From Acidimicrobiaceae bacterium (GTDB lineage Bacteria > Actinomycetota > Acidimicrobiia > Acidimicrobiales > RAAP-2), in the NCBI GenBank assembly GCA_003164095.1, contig PLRX01000154.1, positions 1 to 64,000 of the forward strand: a stretch of 64,000 bases of DNA, in the 5' to 3' direction. Under the pieces are notes generated by a model. It was not told the DNA's origin and did not search any database. It saw only the letters and a program-made list of their open reading frames with translations. Positions 50,884 to 59,015 of this stretch are shown piece by piece. A program made the translations under genes and the position numbers. Every line of letters starts with the position of its first letter. Positions within the stretch are counted from its first letter, which is position 1.

Positions 50884-50995
50884 GAGGCGGTTGAGCCACC
50901 GTCCGCACGGCCGGGACCTGGGACGACACATGTCCCCGGTATCGGCAGCTGGCGCGCCGGACGAAGTCCGGACGGTCCGCAGCCAAGGGGGAACA

Positions 50996-53005
50996 GTGTC
51001 CGAAGCACCCAGGAACGAGCCGACGATCGAGGACTACTTCACCGAGGAGCGGGTGTTTCCCCCGCCGGAGGGCTTCCGGGAGCGGGCCGTTGTCACCGAC
51101 CCCGCCGTCTACGACGAGGCCGCCTCGCTCGGCCCCGACTTCTGGGCACAGCAGGCCGGCGCACTCGACTGGTTCCGCCCGTGGGACACCGTGCTCAGCT
51201 GGGACCTGCCGTTCGCCCGCTGGTTCGACGGCGGCACGCTGAACGTCTCGTACAACTGCCTGGACCGGCACGTGGCCGCCGGCCGGGGCGACAAGGTGGC
51301 GTTCCACTGGGAGGGCGAGCCGGGGGACACCCGCACCATCAGCTACGCCGACCTGCTCCTCGAGGTGTGCCGGTTCGCCAACGTGCTGAAGGGCCTCGGC
51401 GTGGGTCGTGGCGACCGGGTGGCCGTCTACATGCCGATGGTGCCCGAGCTGGCCGTCACCATGCTGGCCTGCACCCGGATCGGGGCGGTCCACTCGGTCG
51501 TCTTCGGCGGCTTCTCCTCGGACGCCCTGCGCGACCGGATCCTGGACGCCGAGGCCAAGGTCGTGGTGACGGCGGACGGCGGCTGGCGACGCGGCCAGGG
51601 TGTCGGCCTGAAGGGCAACGTCGACGTCGCCGTGGCCGAGACCTCGTGCGTCGACCACGTCGTGGTCGTGGAGCGGACGGGCGCCGACACGGTGGGCGGT
51701 CCGGTCGCCATGACGGAGGGCAGGGACCACTGGTGGCACGAGCTCATGACGGGCGAGGACCCGGCTGCCGGCGGTGCCCCGGACGACGCGTGCCAGCCCG
51801 AGCACATGGACGCCGAGGACCTGCTGTTCATCCTCTACACCTCGGGCACCACGGCCGCACCCAAGGGCATCATGCATACGACGGGCGGCTACCTGACCCA
51901 GGTGGCCTACACCCACCGGGTGGTGTTCGACCTGCACCCCGACGAGGACGTCTACTGGGCCGCCGCCGACATCGGCTGGGTGACCGGACACAGCTACATC
52001 GTCTACGGGCCGCTGGCGAACGGTGCGACGTCGGTGATGTACGAGGGCACGCCCGACGCGCCCGGCCGGGACCGCTGGTGGTCGATCGTCGAGCGCTACG
52101 GCGTGACCATCCTCTACTGCGCCCCGACCGCCATCCGGACGTTCATGAAGTGGGGGGCCGACGAGCCGGCCAAGCACGACCTGTCGAGCCTGCGCCTGCT
52201 CGGGTCGGTGGGCGAGCCCATCAACCCTGAGGCATGGATGTGGTACGCCGAGCACATCGGCGGGGGCAACTGTCCGGTGGTGGACACGTGGTGGCAGACC
52301 GAGACGGGGGCGATCATGATCGCCCCGCTGCCCGGCATCACGACCACGAAGCCGGGCTCGGCCACCTTCCCGCTGCCCGGGATCGGGGTCGAGGTGGTCG
52401 ACGAGGAAGGTCACGCCATCGAGCACGGCGGCGGCTACCTCACCCTGACGACCCCGTGGCCGGCGATGCTGCGCGGCATCTACGGCGATCCGGAGCGCTA
52501 CCGGGACACCTACTGGAGCCGCTTCGACGGCCGCTACTTCGCGGGCGACGGCGCCAAGATCGACGACGACGGCTACCTGTGGCTGCTCGGCCGGGTGGAC
52601 GACGTCATGAACGTGTCCGGACACCGCATCTCCACCACCGAGGTCGAGTCGGCACTCGTCGACCACTACCTGGTGGCCGAGTCCGCCGTGGTGGGGGCGG
52701 TCGACCCGACGACGGGTCAGGCCATCGTGGCCTTCGTCACGCTGGTGGCCGACGCCGGCGAGGCCAACGACGAGCGGGGCCAGGAACTCCGTGCCCACGT
52801 GGCCAGCAAGATCGGCCCGATCGCCCGCCCGAAGACGGTGATCTTCACCGACGAGCTCCCGAAGACCCGGAGCGGCAAGATCATGCGCCGCCTGTTGCGC
52901 GACGTCGCCGAGGGACGCGTCCTGGGCGACACGACGACCCTGGCCGACCCGGCGGTGGTGGAGGAGATCCGGCGGCTGTCGGCCACCTCGCCGGGCGAGG
53001 AGTAG
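50996..53005 (+). CDS. acsA: acetyl-CoA synthetase
   Basis: The 669-residue adenylate-forming enzyme activates acetate to acetyl-CoA through acetyl-AMP. Motifs: [10 protein letters not shown] near residue 177, the P-loop [18 protein letters not shown], the [11 protein letters not shown] hinge and the acetylatable lysine in [11 protein letters not shown] near the C-terminus. GTG at 50996 is chosen because AAGGGGG lies just upstream; an in-frame ATG at 50930 would add 22 residues. A HAD phosphatase gene follows four bases after the stop. Lysine acetylation control is a family trait, not shown here. Confidence 0.96.
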   Translation: MSEAPRNEPTIEDYFTEERVFPPPEGFRERAVVTDPAVYDEAASLGPDFWAQQAGALDWFRPWDTVLSWDLPFARWFDGGTLNVSYNCLDRHVAAGRGDKVAFHWEGEPGDTRTISYADLLLEVCRFANVLKGLGVGRGDRVAVYMPMVPELAVTMLACTRIGAVHSVVFGGFSSDALRDRILDAEAKVVVTADGGWRRGQGVGLKGNVDVAVAETSCVDHVVVVERTGADTVGGPVAMTEGRDHWWHELMTGEDPAAGGAPDDACQPEHMDAEDLLFILYTSGTTAAPKGIMHTTGGYLTQVAYTHRVVFDLHPDEDVYWAAADIGWVTGHSYIVYGPLANGATSVMYEGTPDAPGRDRWWSIVERYGVTILYCAPTAIRTFMKWGADEPAKHDLSSLRLLGSVGEPINPEAWMWYAEHIGGGNCPVVDTWWQTETGAIMIAPLPGITTTKPGSATFPLPGIGVEVVDEEGHAIEHGGGYLTLTTPWPAMLRGIYGDPERYRDTYWSRFDGRYFAGDGAKIDDDGYLWLLGRVDDVMNVSGHRISTTEVESALVDHYLVAESAVVGAVDPTTGQAIVAFVTLVADAGEANDERGQELRAHVASKIGPIARPKTVIFTDELPKTRSGKIMRRLLRDVAEGRVLGDTTTLADPAVVEEIRRLSATSPGEE

Positions 53006-53009
53006 CGGC

Positions 53010-53498
53010 GTGGGGGATCCGGGCAACTGGGCCTGGCGCAACGGGAGGATCGATCAGCCGGGTGAGGCGGTGGTCTTCGACATGGACGGTGTCCTGTCCG
53101 ATGCCGTCGGTCGCCAGCACTTCATCGAGCAGGGCCGGCGCAACTGGGACGCCTTCTTCGACGCCTGCGGCGAGGACGCCGTCATCGGCGAGCTGGCCCG
53201 GGTGCTCGAGCTCCTCGACCCGAAGCTCCAGATCATCCTGCTGACCGGCCGGCCGATGCGGGTGCAGCCCCAGACGCTGGCCTGGCTCGAGCGCTACGAC
53301 CTGCGGTGGGACCTGCTGGTGATGCGGGCGCGGGGCGACTACTCCCAGGTGACCTGGTACAAGCGCGACTCGGTCGACGAGCTCCGCCACTTCGGGTTCG
53401 AACTCCGGTTGGCCTTCGAGGACGACCCCAACAATTTCGCCATGTTCCACGCCATGGGCATCCCCTGCGTGTACATCCACTCCGGCTACTACGAGTAG
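53010..53498 (+). CDS. HAD-superfamily phosphatase-like protein
   Basis: The 162-residue protein has HAD motif I at F-D24-M-D26-G-V-L-S, motif II T-G-R near residue 78, a lysine in Y-K-R-D and motif IV E-D-D-P-N-N. It has no large cap, so it resembles the polynucleotide-kinase 3'-phosphatase or LNS2-like HAD group, which act on nucleotides or nucleic acid ends. Substrate unknown. GTG start just after acsA, so probably cotranscribed. Its end overlaps the end of lnt (convergent) by ten bases. Confidence 0.8.
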   Translation: MGDPGNWAWRNGRIDQPGEAVVFDMDGVLSDAVGRQHFIEQGRRNWDAFFDACGEDAVIGELARVLELLDPKLQIILLTGRPMRVQPQTLAWLERYDLRWDLLVMRARGDYSQVTWYKRDSVDELRHFGFELRLAFEDDPNNFAMFHAMGIPCVYIHSGYYE

Positions 53499-55237
53499 GA
53501 CGCTCCGTCGGTCGGACCGTGCGCACCGGTCGGACGCCTGGGCCGTACGGCCAGCCACCAGCCGACGAGCAGGGCCGCGACGGACGCGACCAGCACGGGC
53601 GCGTCGCCGAAGCGCACGTAGACCGTCCATCCGTCCCGGAGGCCGAGCGTGGCGGGCACGATCTGGCGGACGCCGAGCACCGAGCGCTCCACCAGCACCC
53701 CTCGGTGGGTGATCCAGGCGGAGTACCCCGTTGGCGCCGCCTGCAGCAGGTCCCGGCCCTGCTGGACGGCCTGGACCTCACTCGCCGCGATCTCCTGGGT
53801 CGGGATCTGTGCCGAGCCGTACGACGAGGTGTTGGTGGGCACGATCAGCACCTGGGCCCCGGCCCGTACCGACGAGCGACCCCGGTCGGCGTAGAAGACC
53901 TCGTAGGAGATCATCGTCCCGAGCCGGCCGGCCGGCGTCGTGAGCATGCCCGACCCGGTGCCGGGCACGGCATCGAGCGGCACCGCCGACAGGTCGCCGA
54001 GATGTGCGAAGAACGAGCGGTAGGGGACGTACTCCCCGAAGGGGACCCGGTGCACCTTCTCGTACCGGTCGACGACGGCACCGTCGGGACCGAAGGCGAC
54101 CACCTCGTTCCTGAACGCGGTCGTCGACACCGTCTCGGTGACGCCGACCACCAGCGTCGCGTGCAGGGCGATGGCCAGGCGGGACAGCGCACCCTGTTCG
54201 GGATCGTCGGCCAGCGGCTGGTCGAGGGAGACCACGTCCTCGGGCCACAGCACCAGCGCCGGGGGGTCGGTCCCCTGGTGGGGGAGCAACCGGTCGGTGG
54301 CGGCCACCGCGGCGTGGAGCACGGTGGCCGGGTCGACCTGGGACTTCCGGAAGCCCCGTACCCCGCCACCCTGCACGGCCGCTGCGGTCACCCGCCGGAC
54401 CACCGGTCCGCCGTCGGCCGCGTGGTCGGCAATGGCTGCGGTGCCCGTCAGGGCCACGAGTGCCACGGCGCCGGTGACGGCCAACGACCCGAGGCCGACC
54501 ACGGCACGCCGCCAGACGGCCGGCCGGTCGGGCTCCGGGTGGAGCCGGTCGAACTCGATCACCCGGCGGTGGCTGCGCACCGCCCGGACACCGGCGAGGC
54601 AGAGCGCGCCCGTCGCCACCCCGCCCGCGTAGACGGCGGCGGTCAGCCCCAGCGGGCCGCCCAGCCGTGCCACGCCGAGCACGGGCCCGCCGGCCTGCCC
54701 GAGGAACACGCCGCCGATGGGGAGGCCGCCGAAGGGCCACGTCTGGCGGACGGCCTCGGCCAGGGTGAGGGCCGCCGGGAAGGCCAGGGCACGGGCCACC
54801 ACCGGCCCCCGTGGCACCGCCAGGCACGCCACCCCCATGAACAGCGCCTCGGCGAGGATGAGCACGACCGCGCCGGCCAGGGTGAAGGCCCGGGCGAACA
54901 TGAGCCCCGGCACGTAGCAGCCGAGGCCGGCCAGCCACCCGGCCCAGAGCCGGGTCCGTGGCCGGAGCCCGCCGAGCCGCCACCACAGCAGGCCGGCGGC
55001 CGGGAACGCCAGGGCCCAGAAGCCCCACGGGGGGAGCGACAGTGCGAGCCCGACCCCGGACGCCACCGCCGGCAGCGCCACGGCGCTCCGACGCGGGGTG
55101 ACCCGGTCCGGGTCGGTGCGTGACATGCGGAGTTTCGACGGGCGCCACGGCACGGTGTCGTCGGTCGCCGCCTCCGGTGGGGCTCCCATCGGAGGCGGCG
55201 GGGCGAGGGTCGACATGCCCTCCGGCCCCGTGGTCAT
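53489..55237 (-). CDS. lnt: apolipoprotein N-acyltransferase, catalytic Cys replaced by Ser
   Basis: The 582-residue protein has an N-terminal set of six or more transmembrane helices and a C-terminal nitrilase domain. Catalytic Glu (L-W-P-E-D) and Lys (Y-E-K-V-H-R-V-P-F-G-E-Y-V-P) are present. The nucleophile motif reads M-I-S-Y-E-V-F-Y, with serine where the family has cysteine (C-Y-E). Lnt adds the third acyl chain to lipoproteins after Lgt and LspA. The start overlaps the hemG stop (ATGA). The last 25 residues are a Pro/Gly-rich cytoplasmic tail. Confidence 0.88.
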   Translation of the reverse strand: MTTGPEGMSTLAPPPPMGAPPEAATDDTVPWRPSKLRMSRTDPDRVTPRRSAVALPAVASGVGLALSLPPWGFWALAFPAAGLLWWRLGGLRPRTRLWAGWLAGLGCYVPGLMFARAFTLAGAVVLILAEALFMGVACLAVPRGPVVARALAFPAALTLAEAVRQTWPFGGLPIGGVFLGQAGGPVLGVARLGGPLGLTAAVYAGGVATGALCLAGVRAVRSHRRVIEFDRLHPEPDRPAVWRRAVVGLGSLAVTGAVALVALTGTAAIADHAADGGPVVRRVTAAAVQGGGVRGFRKSQVDPATVLHAAVAATDRLLPHQGTDPPALVLWPEDVVSLDQPLADDPEQGALSRLAIALHATLVVGVTETVSTTAFRNEVVAFGPDGAVVDRYEKVHRVPFGEYVPYRSFFAHLGDLSAVPLDAVPGTGSGMLTTPAGRLGTMISYEVFYADRGRSSVRAGAQVLIVPTNTSSYGSAQIPTQEIAASEVQAVQQGRDLLQAAPTGYSAWITHRGVLVERSVLGVRQIVPATLGLRDGWTVYVRFGDAPVLVASVAALLVGWWLAVRPRRPTGAHGPTDGASYS

Positions 55238-56781
55238 CGACCGGTGCGGGCCGGTGCGGCTCCGTCGAGCGACCGCAGCACGGCCCGAGCGGCCGTGCGG
55301 CCGCTGCCGACCACCGCCGGGATCCCCACCCCGCGGTACGCGCTCCCGGCCACCGCCACGGCGGGCAGCTTGGCCACCGCCTGCTCGATCGTCGACGTCC
55401 GCGTCAGGTGCCCGACCTTGTACTGGGGGAACGCCCCGTCCCAGCGGGTGACCATCGACTCGCGGGGCGCCGCCGCCACGTCCAGGACGGCCGACAGTTC
55501 GGCCACGACAGCTGCGGTCAGCTCGTCGTCGTCAAGCGAGTCGGGGCGGTTGTCGCCGAGCCGGCCGACCGACAGCCGGATCAGCTCGTCGTCGGGACGT
55601 GCCAGGCCCGGCCACTTGCGGCTGAGGTACGTGCACCCGGTGATGAGCGCGGTGCGGCCGGCGACGGTCGAGGTGCGTGGGACGAGGAACCCGGTACCCA
55701 CGAGCTCGCTGCGGATGGCACCGGCCGGCATGGACAGGGTGATGACGGTCACCGACGAGAGCTCGATGTCCGACAGCAGGGACGAGGCCAGCGGGGCGTG
55801 GCCGCTCAGGAGTCCAGCGGCCTGCCCGGCAGGCACGGCGAGGACCACGGCGTCGACGTCCAGGGTTCGGACGGTGTCCGAGGAGCCCTCGGCGTCGGGC
55901 ACGCCGGCGACGTCGCCGGCCAGGCTCAGGCGCCAGGACGGTCCCGTTCCGACCGGCAGGCGGTCCATCGACTCGACGGCCACCCCGGTGTGGAGGGCGA
56001 CGCCCCGCGCTGCCAGGGCGGCGGCCAGCTCGGCGGGCAGGCGGGCGTTGCCGCCGTCGAGCGACCAGAACACGGGAGGTGGCGCCGCACCCGGTCGCGG
56101 GGGCGGTGCCGGCGGGGTCTGTCCGGGTGTCGGCGGTCGTCGGAGGGCGCGGATGAGGCTGCCGGACTGGCGGTCTGCGGCCAGGAGGGGCGGGAAGGTG
56201 GACTCGGCGCTGAGGTCGTCGACCCCTCCGGCGTGGATCCCACCCACCAACGGGTCGACCAGGCGCTCGACCACCTCGTGGCCGAGGCGCGATCCGACGA
56301 TGTCGCCCACCGACCGGTCCGCGGTGGCGCGCGGGTCGCCGCGGTGGGGTGTCACGAGGTCGAGGCCGGCCCGGGCGAGTCCCATCGGGCCGAGGATCCC
56401 GGAGCGGATCATCGGCCACGCCTTGGTCGGCACCCCGAGGTTCACCCCGTCGGGCATCATGCGCAGCCGCCCCCGCACCCACAGCGAGGCACCCGAGGCG
56501 CCGGGTGCGACCAGGGCCCCGGTCAGGCCGAGTTCGTCGCACAGCCGGGTCGCCTCCGGTCGGCGGGCCAGGAAGGCGTCGGCGGCGACGTCGACGATCC
56601 GACCGCAGAACTCCGTGGAGCGGACCTTGCCGCCGGCTCGGGCGCCGGCCTCGAGCACCACGACGCGGGGGACGGCACCATCGTCCCGTCCGGCGACGAG
56701 CTCCCATGCCGCCGACAGGCCGGCCATCCCCCCGCCGACCACGGCCACGACGGGCCCCTTCGGCGCAGGTACGTCGCTCAC
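55234..56781 (-). CDS. hemY: protoporphyrinogen/coproporphyrinogen III oxidase (HemG/HemY type)
   Basis: The 515-residue FAD enzyme begins V-V-A-V-V-G-G-G-M-A-G-L-S-A-A-W-E-L and ends with the flavin-binding R-G-V-G-I-P-A-V-V-G-S-G-R motif of the oxidase family. In actinobacteria this enzyme (CgoX) oxidises coproporphyrinogen III. A Pro-rich insert lies near residues 205-225. It follows hemH with a four-base overlap and precedes lnt with another. Confidence 0.93.
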   Translation of the reverse strand: MSDVPAPKGPVVAVVGGGMAGLSAAWELVAGRDDGAVPRVVVLEAGARAGGKVRSTEFCGRIVDVAADAFLARRPEATRLCDELGLTGALVAPGASGASLWVRGRLRMMPDGVNLGVPTKAWPMIRSGILGPMGLARAGLDLVTPHRGDPRATADRSVGDIVGSRLGHEVVERLVDPLVGGIHAGGVDDLSAESTFPPLLAADRQSGSLIRALRRPPTPGQTPPAPPPRPGAAPPPVFWSLDGGNARLPAELAAALAARGVALHTGVAVESMDRLPVGTGPSWRLSLAGDVAGVPDAEGSSDTVRTLDVDAVVLAVPAGQAAGLLSGHAPLASSLLSDIELSSVTVITLSMPAGAIRSELVGTGFLVPRTSTVAGRTALITGCTYLSRKWPGLARPDDELIRLSVGRLGDNRPDSLDDDELTAAVVAELSAVLDVAAAPRESMVTRWDGAFPQYKVGHLTRTSTIEQAVAKLPAVAVAGSAYRGVGIPAVVGSGRTAARAVLRSLDGAAPARTGR

Positions 56782-57740
56782 GGTCGCCCCGCCGGTCGGT
56801 CGGCGTCGGCGCCGGCCGCGTCGCGGACGACGTCGGCCAGCAGCGCCAGGAACGTCGGGTCGTCATTGAGCGACGTGGTGCGGGCGAAGGCGATCCCGAG
56901 GGAGTCGGCCCGGTGTTGGGCCTCGATGTCGAGGTCGTAGAGGACCTCGAGGTGGTCGGACACGAAGCCCACCGGGCAGACCACCACGGCGGTTGCGCCC
57001 TCTGCCGCCACCCGGTCCATCTCGACGAGGAGGTCGGGGCCGATCCACGGGTCGGCCGTGCGCCCGGCGCTCTGCCACGCCGTGCCCCACGTGACGGTCG
57101 GTTCTGTACCGAGGTCGAGCCGGGCCGCGATGTCGGCTCCGGACTCGGCCACCTGTTCCGGATAGGTGTCGCCCATGGCCACGACCCGGAGGGGGAGACT
57201 GTGCGCGGTGAAGAACACCGCCGTCCTCGTACGGGCCGCCGGGTCGAACCCGTCGAGTGCGGCGCGTGTGCGGGTGGCCAGGAGGTCGGCGAAGCCCTCG
57301 GCCCGGTGCCAGGAGGGGACGACCGTCATGCCGAGCGGCGGCACCGTCGCCGCCGCGGCGGCCTCGGCCCGGGCGAAGTACTCACCGGAGCCCATGGTCG
57401 ACTGGTGGGGGGTCAGGACGACGGCGACGATCCGGTCCACGCCCTCGGCCGACAGGTCGGTCACGGCCTGCTCGATGGTGGGCTCGACATACTTGGTCCC
57501 CAGACGGACCACGAACCGTCCCGGTGCGGCCGCCTCCAGCGCGGCGGCCAGGCCGTCGACCTGGGACCGGGTGCGCGCCGTCAGGGGGGAGGTGCCCCCG
57601 ATCGCCTCGTAGCGTCCGGTGAGCTCGTCGAGGAGCTCGGGTGTCGGAGGCCGCCCGCGGCGGATGCGCGTGTAGAAGGCCTCGATCTCCTCGGGTGTGC
57701 CCGGGGTGCCGTGGGCCATCACGAGCACGCCGATCGTCAC
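56778..57740 (-). CDS. hemH: ferrochelatase (coproporphyrin type likely)
   Basis: The 320-residue protein has V-L-V-M-A-H-G-T-P at the start, R-Y-E-A-I-G-G-T-S-P-L, F-F-T-A-H-S-L-P with the conserved His, and V-C-P-V-G-F-V-S-D-H-L-E with the conserved Glu. It inserts iron into the porphyrin; in the Gram-positive route the substrate is coproporphyrin III (CpfC). GTG at 57740 overlaps the hemE stop. Confidence 0.95.
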   Translation of the reverse strand: MTIGVLVMAHGTPGTPEEIEAFYTRIRRGRPPTPELLDELTGRYEAIGGTSPLTARTRSQVDGLAAALEAAAPGRFVVRLGTKYVEPTIEQAVTDLSAEGVDRIVAVVLTPHQSTMGSGEYFARAEAAAAATVPPLGMTVVPSWHRAEGFADLLATRTRAALDGFDPAARTRTAVFFTAHSLPLRVVAMGDTYPEQVAESGADIAARLDLGTEPTVTWGTAWQSAGRTADPWIGPDLLVEMDRVAAEGATAVVVCPVGFVSDHLEVLYDLDIEAQHRADSLGIAFARTTSLNDDPTFLALLADVVRDAAGADADRPAGRP

Positions 57741-58840
57741 GGCACCGGCTCCACGCCGGCGCGGCCCTCGGCGTGGACGAGCGCCGCCACCTCCTCGAGG
57801 ATGCCAGGGTCGGTCTCGGGCAGGACGCCGTGACCGAGGTTGAAGACGTGCCCGGGCGCGGTGCCGGCCAGCCCCAGCACCTCCCGGGTCTCGGCGGCGG
57901 CCACGTCCCAACTGCCGAGGCACATGGCCGGGTCGAGGTTGCCCTGGACGGCGGTGCCCGGCCCCACGCGCCGGCGGGCCTCGTCGAGCGGTACCCGCCA
58001 GTCGATGCCCACGACCGAGGTGCCGGCCGTGGCCATGAGGGGGAGCAGCTCGCCCGTACCCACACCGAACAGGATGGTGGGCGTGCCCGGGTGGGAGGCC
58101 TCAAGGTCGGCGAAGAGGCGCCGGGTGGCCGGTAGGACGAGCTCCTCGTAGTGCCTCGGGGTGAGGATCCCGGCCCAGCTGTCGAAGACCTGGATGGCCG
58201 AGGCCCCGGCGTCGAGCTGCGACCGCAGCGAGGCAAGTGCCATGTCGGTCAGCCGCTCGACCAGCGCCTGCCAGAGGGCGGGCTCGCTGAGCATGAGGGA
58301 CTTGACCTTGGTGAAGTTCTTCGACGGGCCACCCTCGACCAGGTAGCTGGCGACGGTGAAGGGACCGCCCGCGAATCCGATGAGGGGCACGTCGAGCGTT
58401 GCCGCAAGGAGTCGCACGGCCTCCACGACGTACGGGGTGTCGGTCTCGGGCTCGAGTGGACGGAGGCGTTCGAGGTCGGCGGCCGACCGGAACGGCTCGG
58501 ACACCACGGGCCCCGTGCCGGGTGCGACGTCGACGCCGAATCCCACCGCCGCGGCCGGTACGACGATGTCACTGAAGAAGATGGCGGCGTCGGTGCCGTA
58601 CCGGTCGACAGGCTGACAGGTGAGCTCGGCAACCAGCTCGGGCTGGTGGATGGCGTCCAGGATGCTTCCGGGGCCGCGGGCCGCCCGGTATTCCGGCAGC
58701 GACCGCCCGGCCTGGCGCATGAACCAGACCGGCACGTGGGGGACGGACTGCCCACGGCAGGCCCGCATGAACGGGGCGTCGTCGAAGCGGTCGGGCGCAT
58801 GGGCGGCCCCGCCGGGCGCACGGGGCACAGCGGTGGACAT
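57737..58840 (-). CDS. hemE: uroporphyrinogen decarboxylase
   Basis: The 367-residue enzyme shows P-V-W-F-M-R-Q-A-G-R-S-L-P-E-Y-R near residue 37, G-F-A-G-G-P-F-T-V-A-S-Y, and F-N-L-G-H-G-V-L-P-E near the C-terminus. It decarboxylates uroporphyrinogen III to coproporphyrinogen III. It heads the second heme operon, hemE-hemH-hemY-lnt. ATG at 58840 with TAGACT six bases upstream implies a leaderless mRNA. Confidence 0.96.
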   Translation of the reverse strand: MSTAVPRAPGGAAHAPDRFDDAPFMRACRGQSVPHVPVWFMRQAGRSLPEYRAARGPGSILDAIHQPELVAELTCQPVDRYGTDAAIFFSDIVVPAAAVGFGVDVAPGTGPVVSEPFRSAADLERLRPLEPETDTPYVVEAVRLLAATLDVPLIGFAGGPFTVASYLVEGGPSKNFTKVKSLMLSEPALWQALVERLTDMALASLRSQLDAGASAIQVFDSWAGILTPRHYEELVLPATRRLFADLEASHPGTPTILFGVGTGELLPLMATAGTSVVGIDWRVPLDEARRRVGPGTAVQGNLDPAMCLGSWDVAAAETREVLGLAGTAPGHVFNLGHGVLPETDPGILEEVAALVHAEGRAGVEPVP

Positions 58841-58846
58841 GGGCTG

Positions 58847-58852
58847 AGTCTA
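58847..58852 (-). promoter_or_regulatory. -10 box TAGACT, leaderless start of hemE
   Basis: TAGACT reads from 58852 to 58847, six bases before ATG at 58840. Confidence 0.6.
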
Positions 58853-58934
58853 GGAGCAGGGGGAGCGGCCCCCGGAGCGCCCGGACGCGGTCATGGCACC
58901 GGGACCTGCCGGAGCACCCCGCCCGTCGGGCGCC

Positions 58935-58940
58935 TACAAT
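58935..58940 (+). promoter_or_regulatory. -10 box TACAAT upstream of the HelD/HelR-like gene
   Basis: TACAAT is a near-ideal -10 box, about 75 bases before GTG at 59016, with a leader ending in AGGAGG. Confidence 0.5.
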
Positions 58941-59015
58941 CGAGGGTTCCCCTGAGCCGGTCGTGGGGCCGGACCACCCGTCCGGACGGACCCGGGAGCA
59001 GACAGGAGGTGGGGC

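Noticed and set aside
58853-59015. Rifamycin-associated element upstream of the HelD/HelR-like gene
   Set aside because: Short G/C palindromes exist, but no 19-base inverted repeat resembling the known element could be read.
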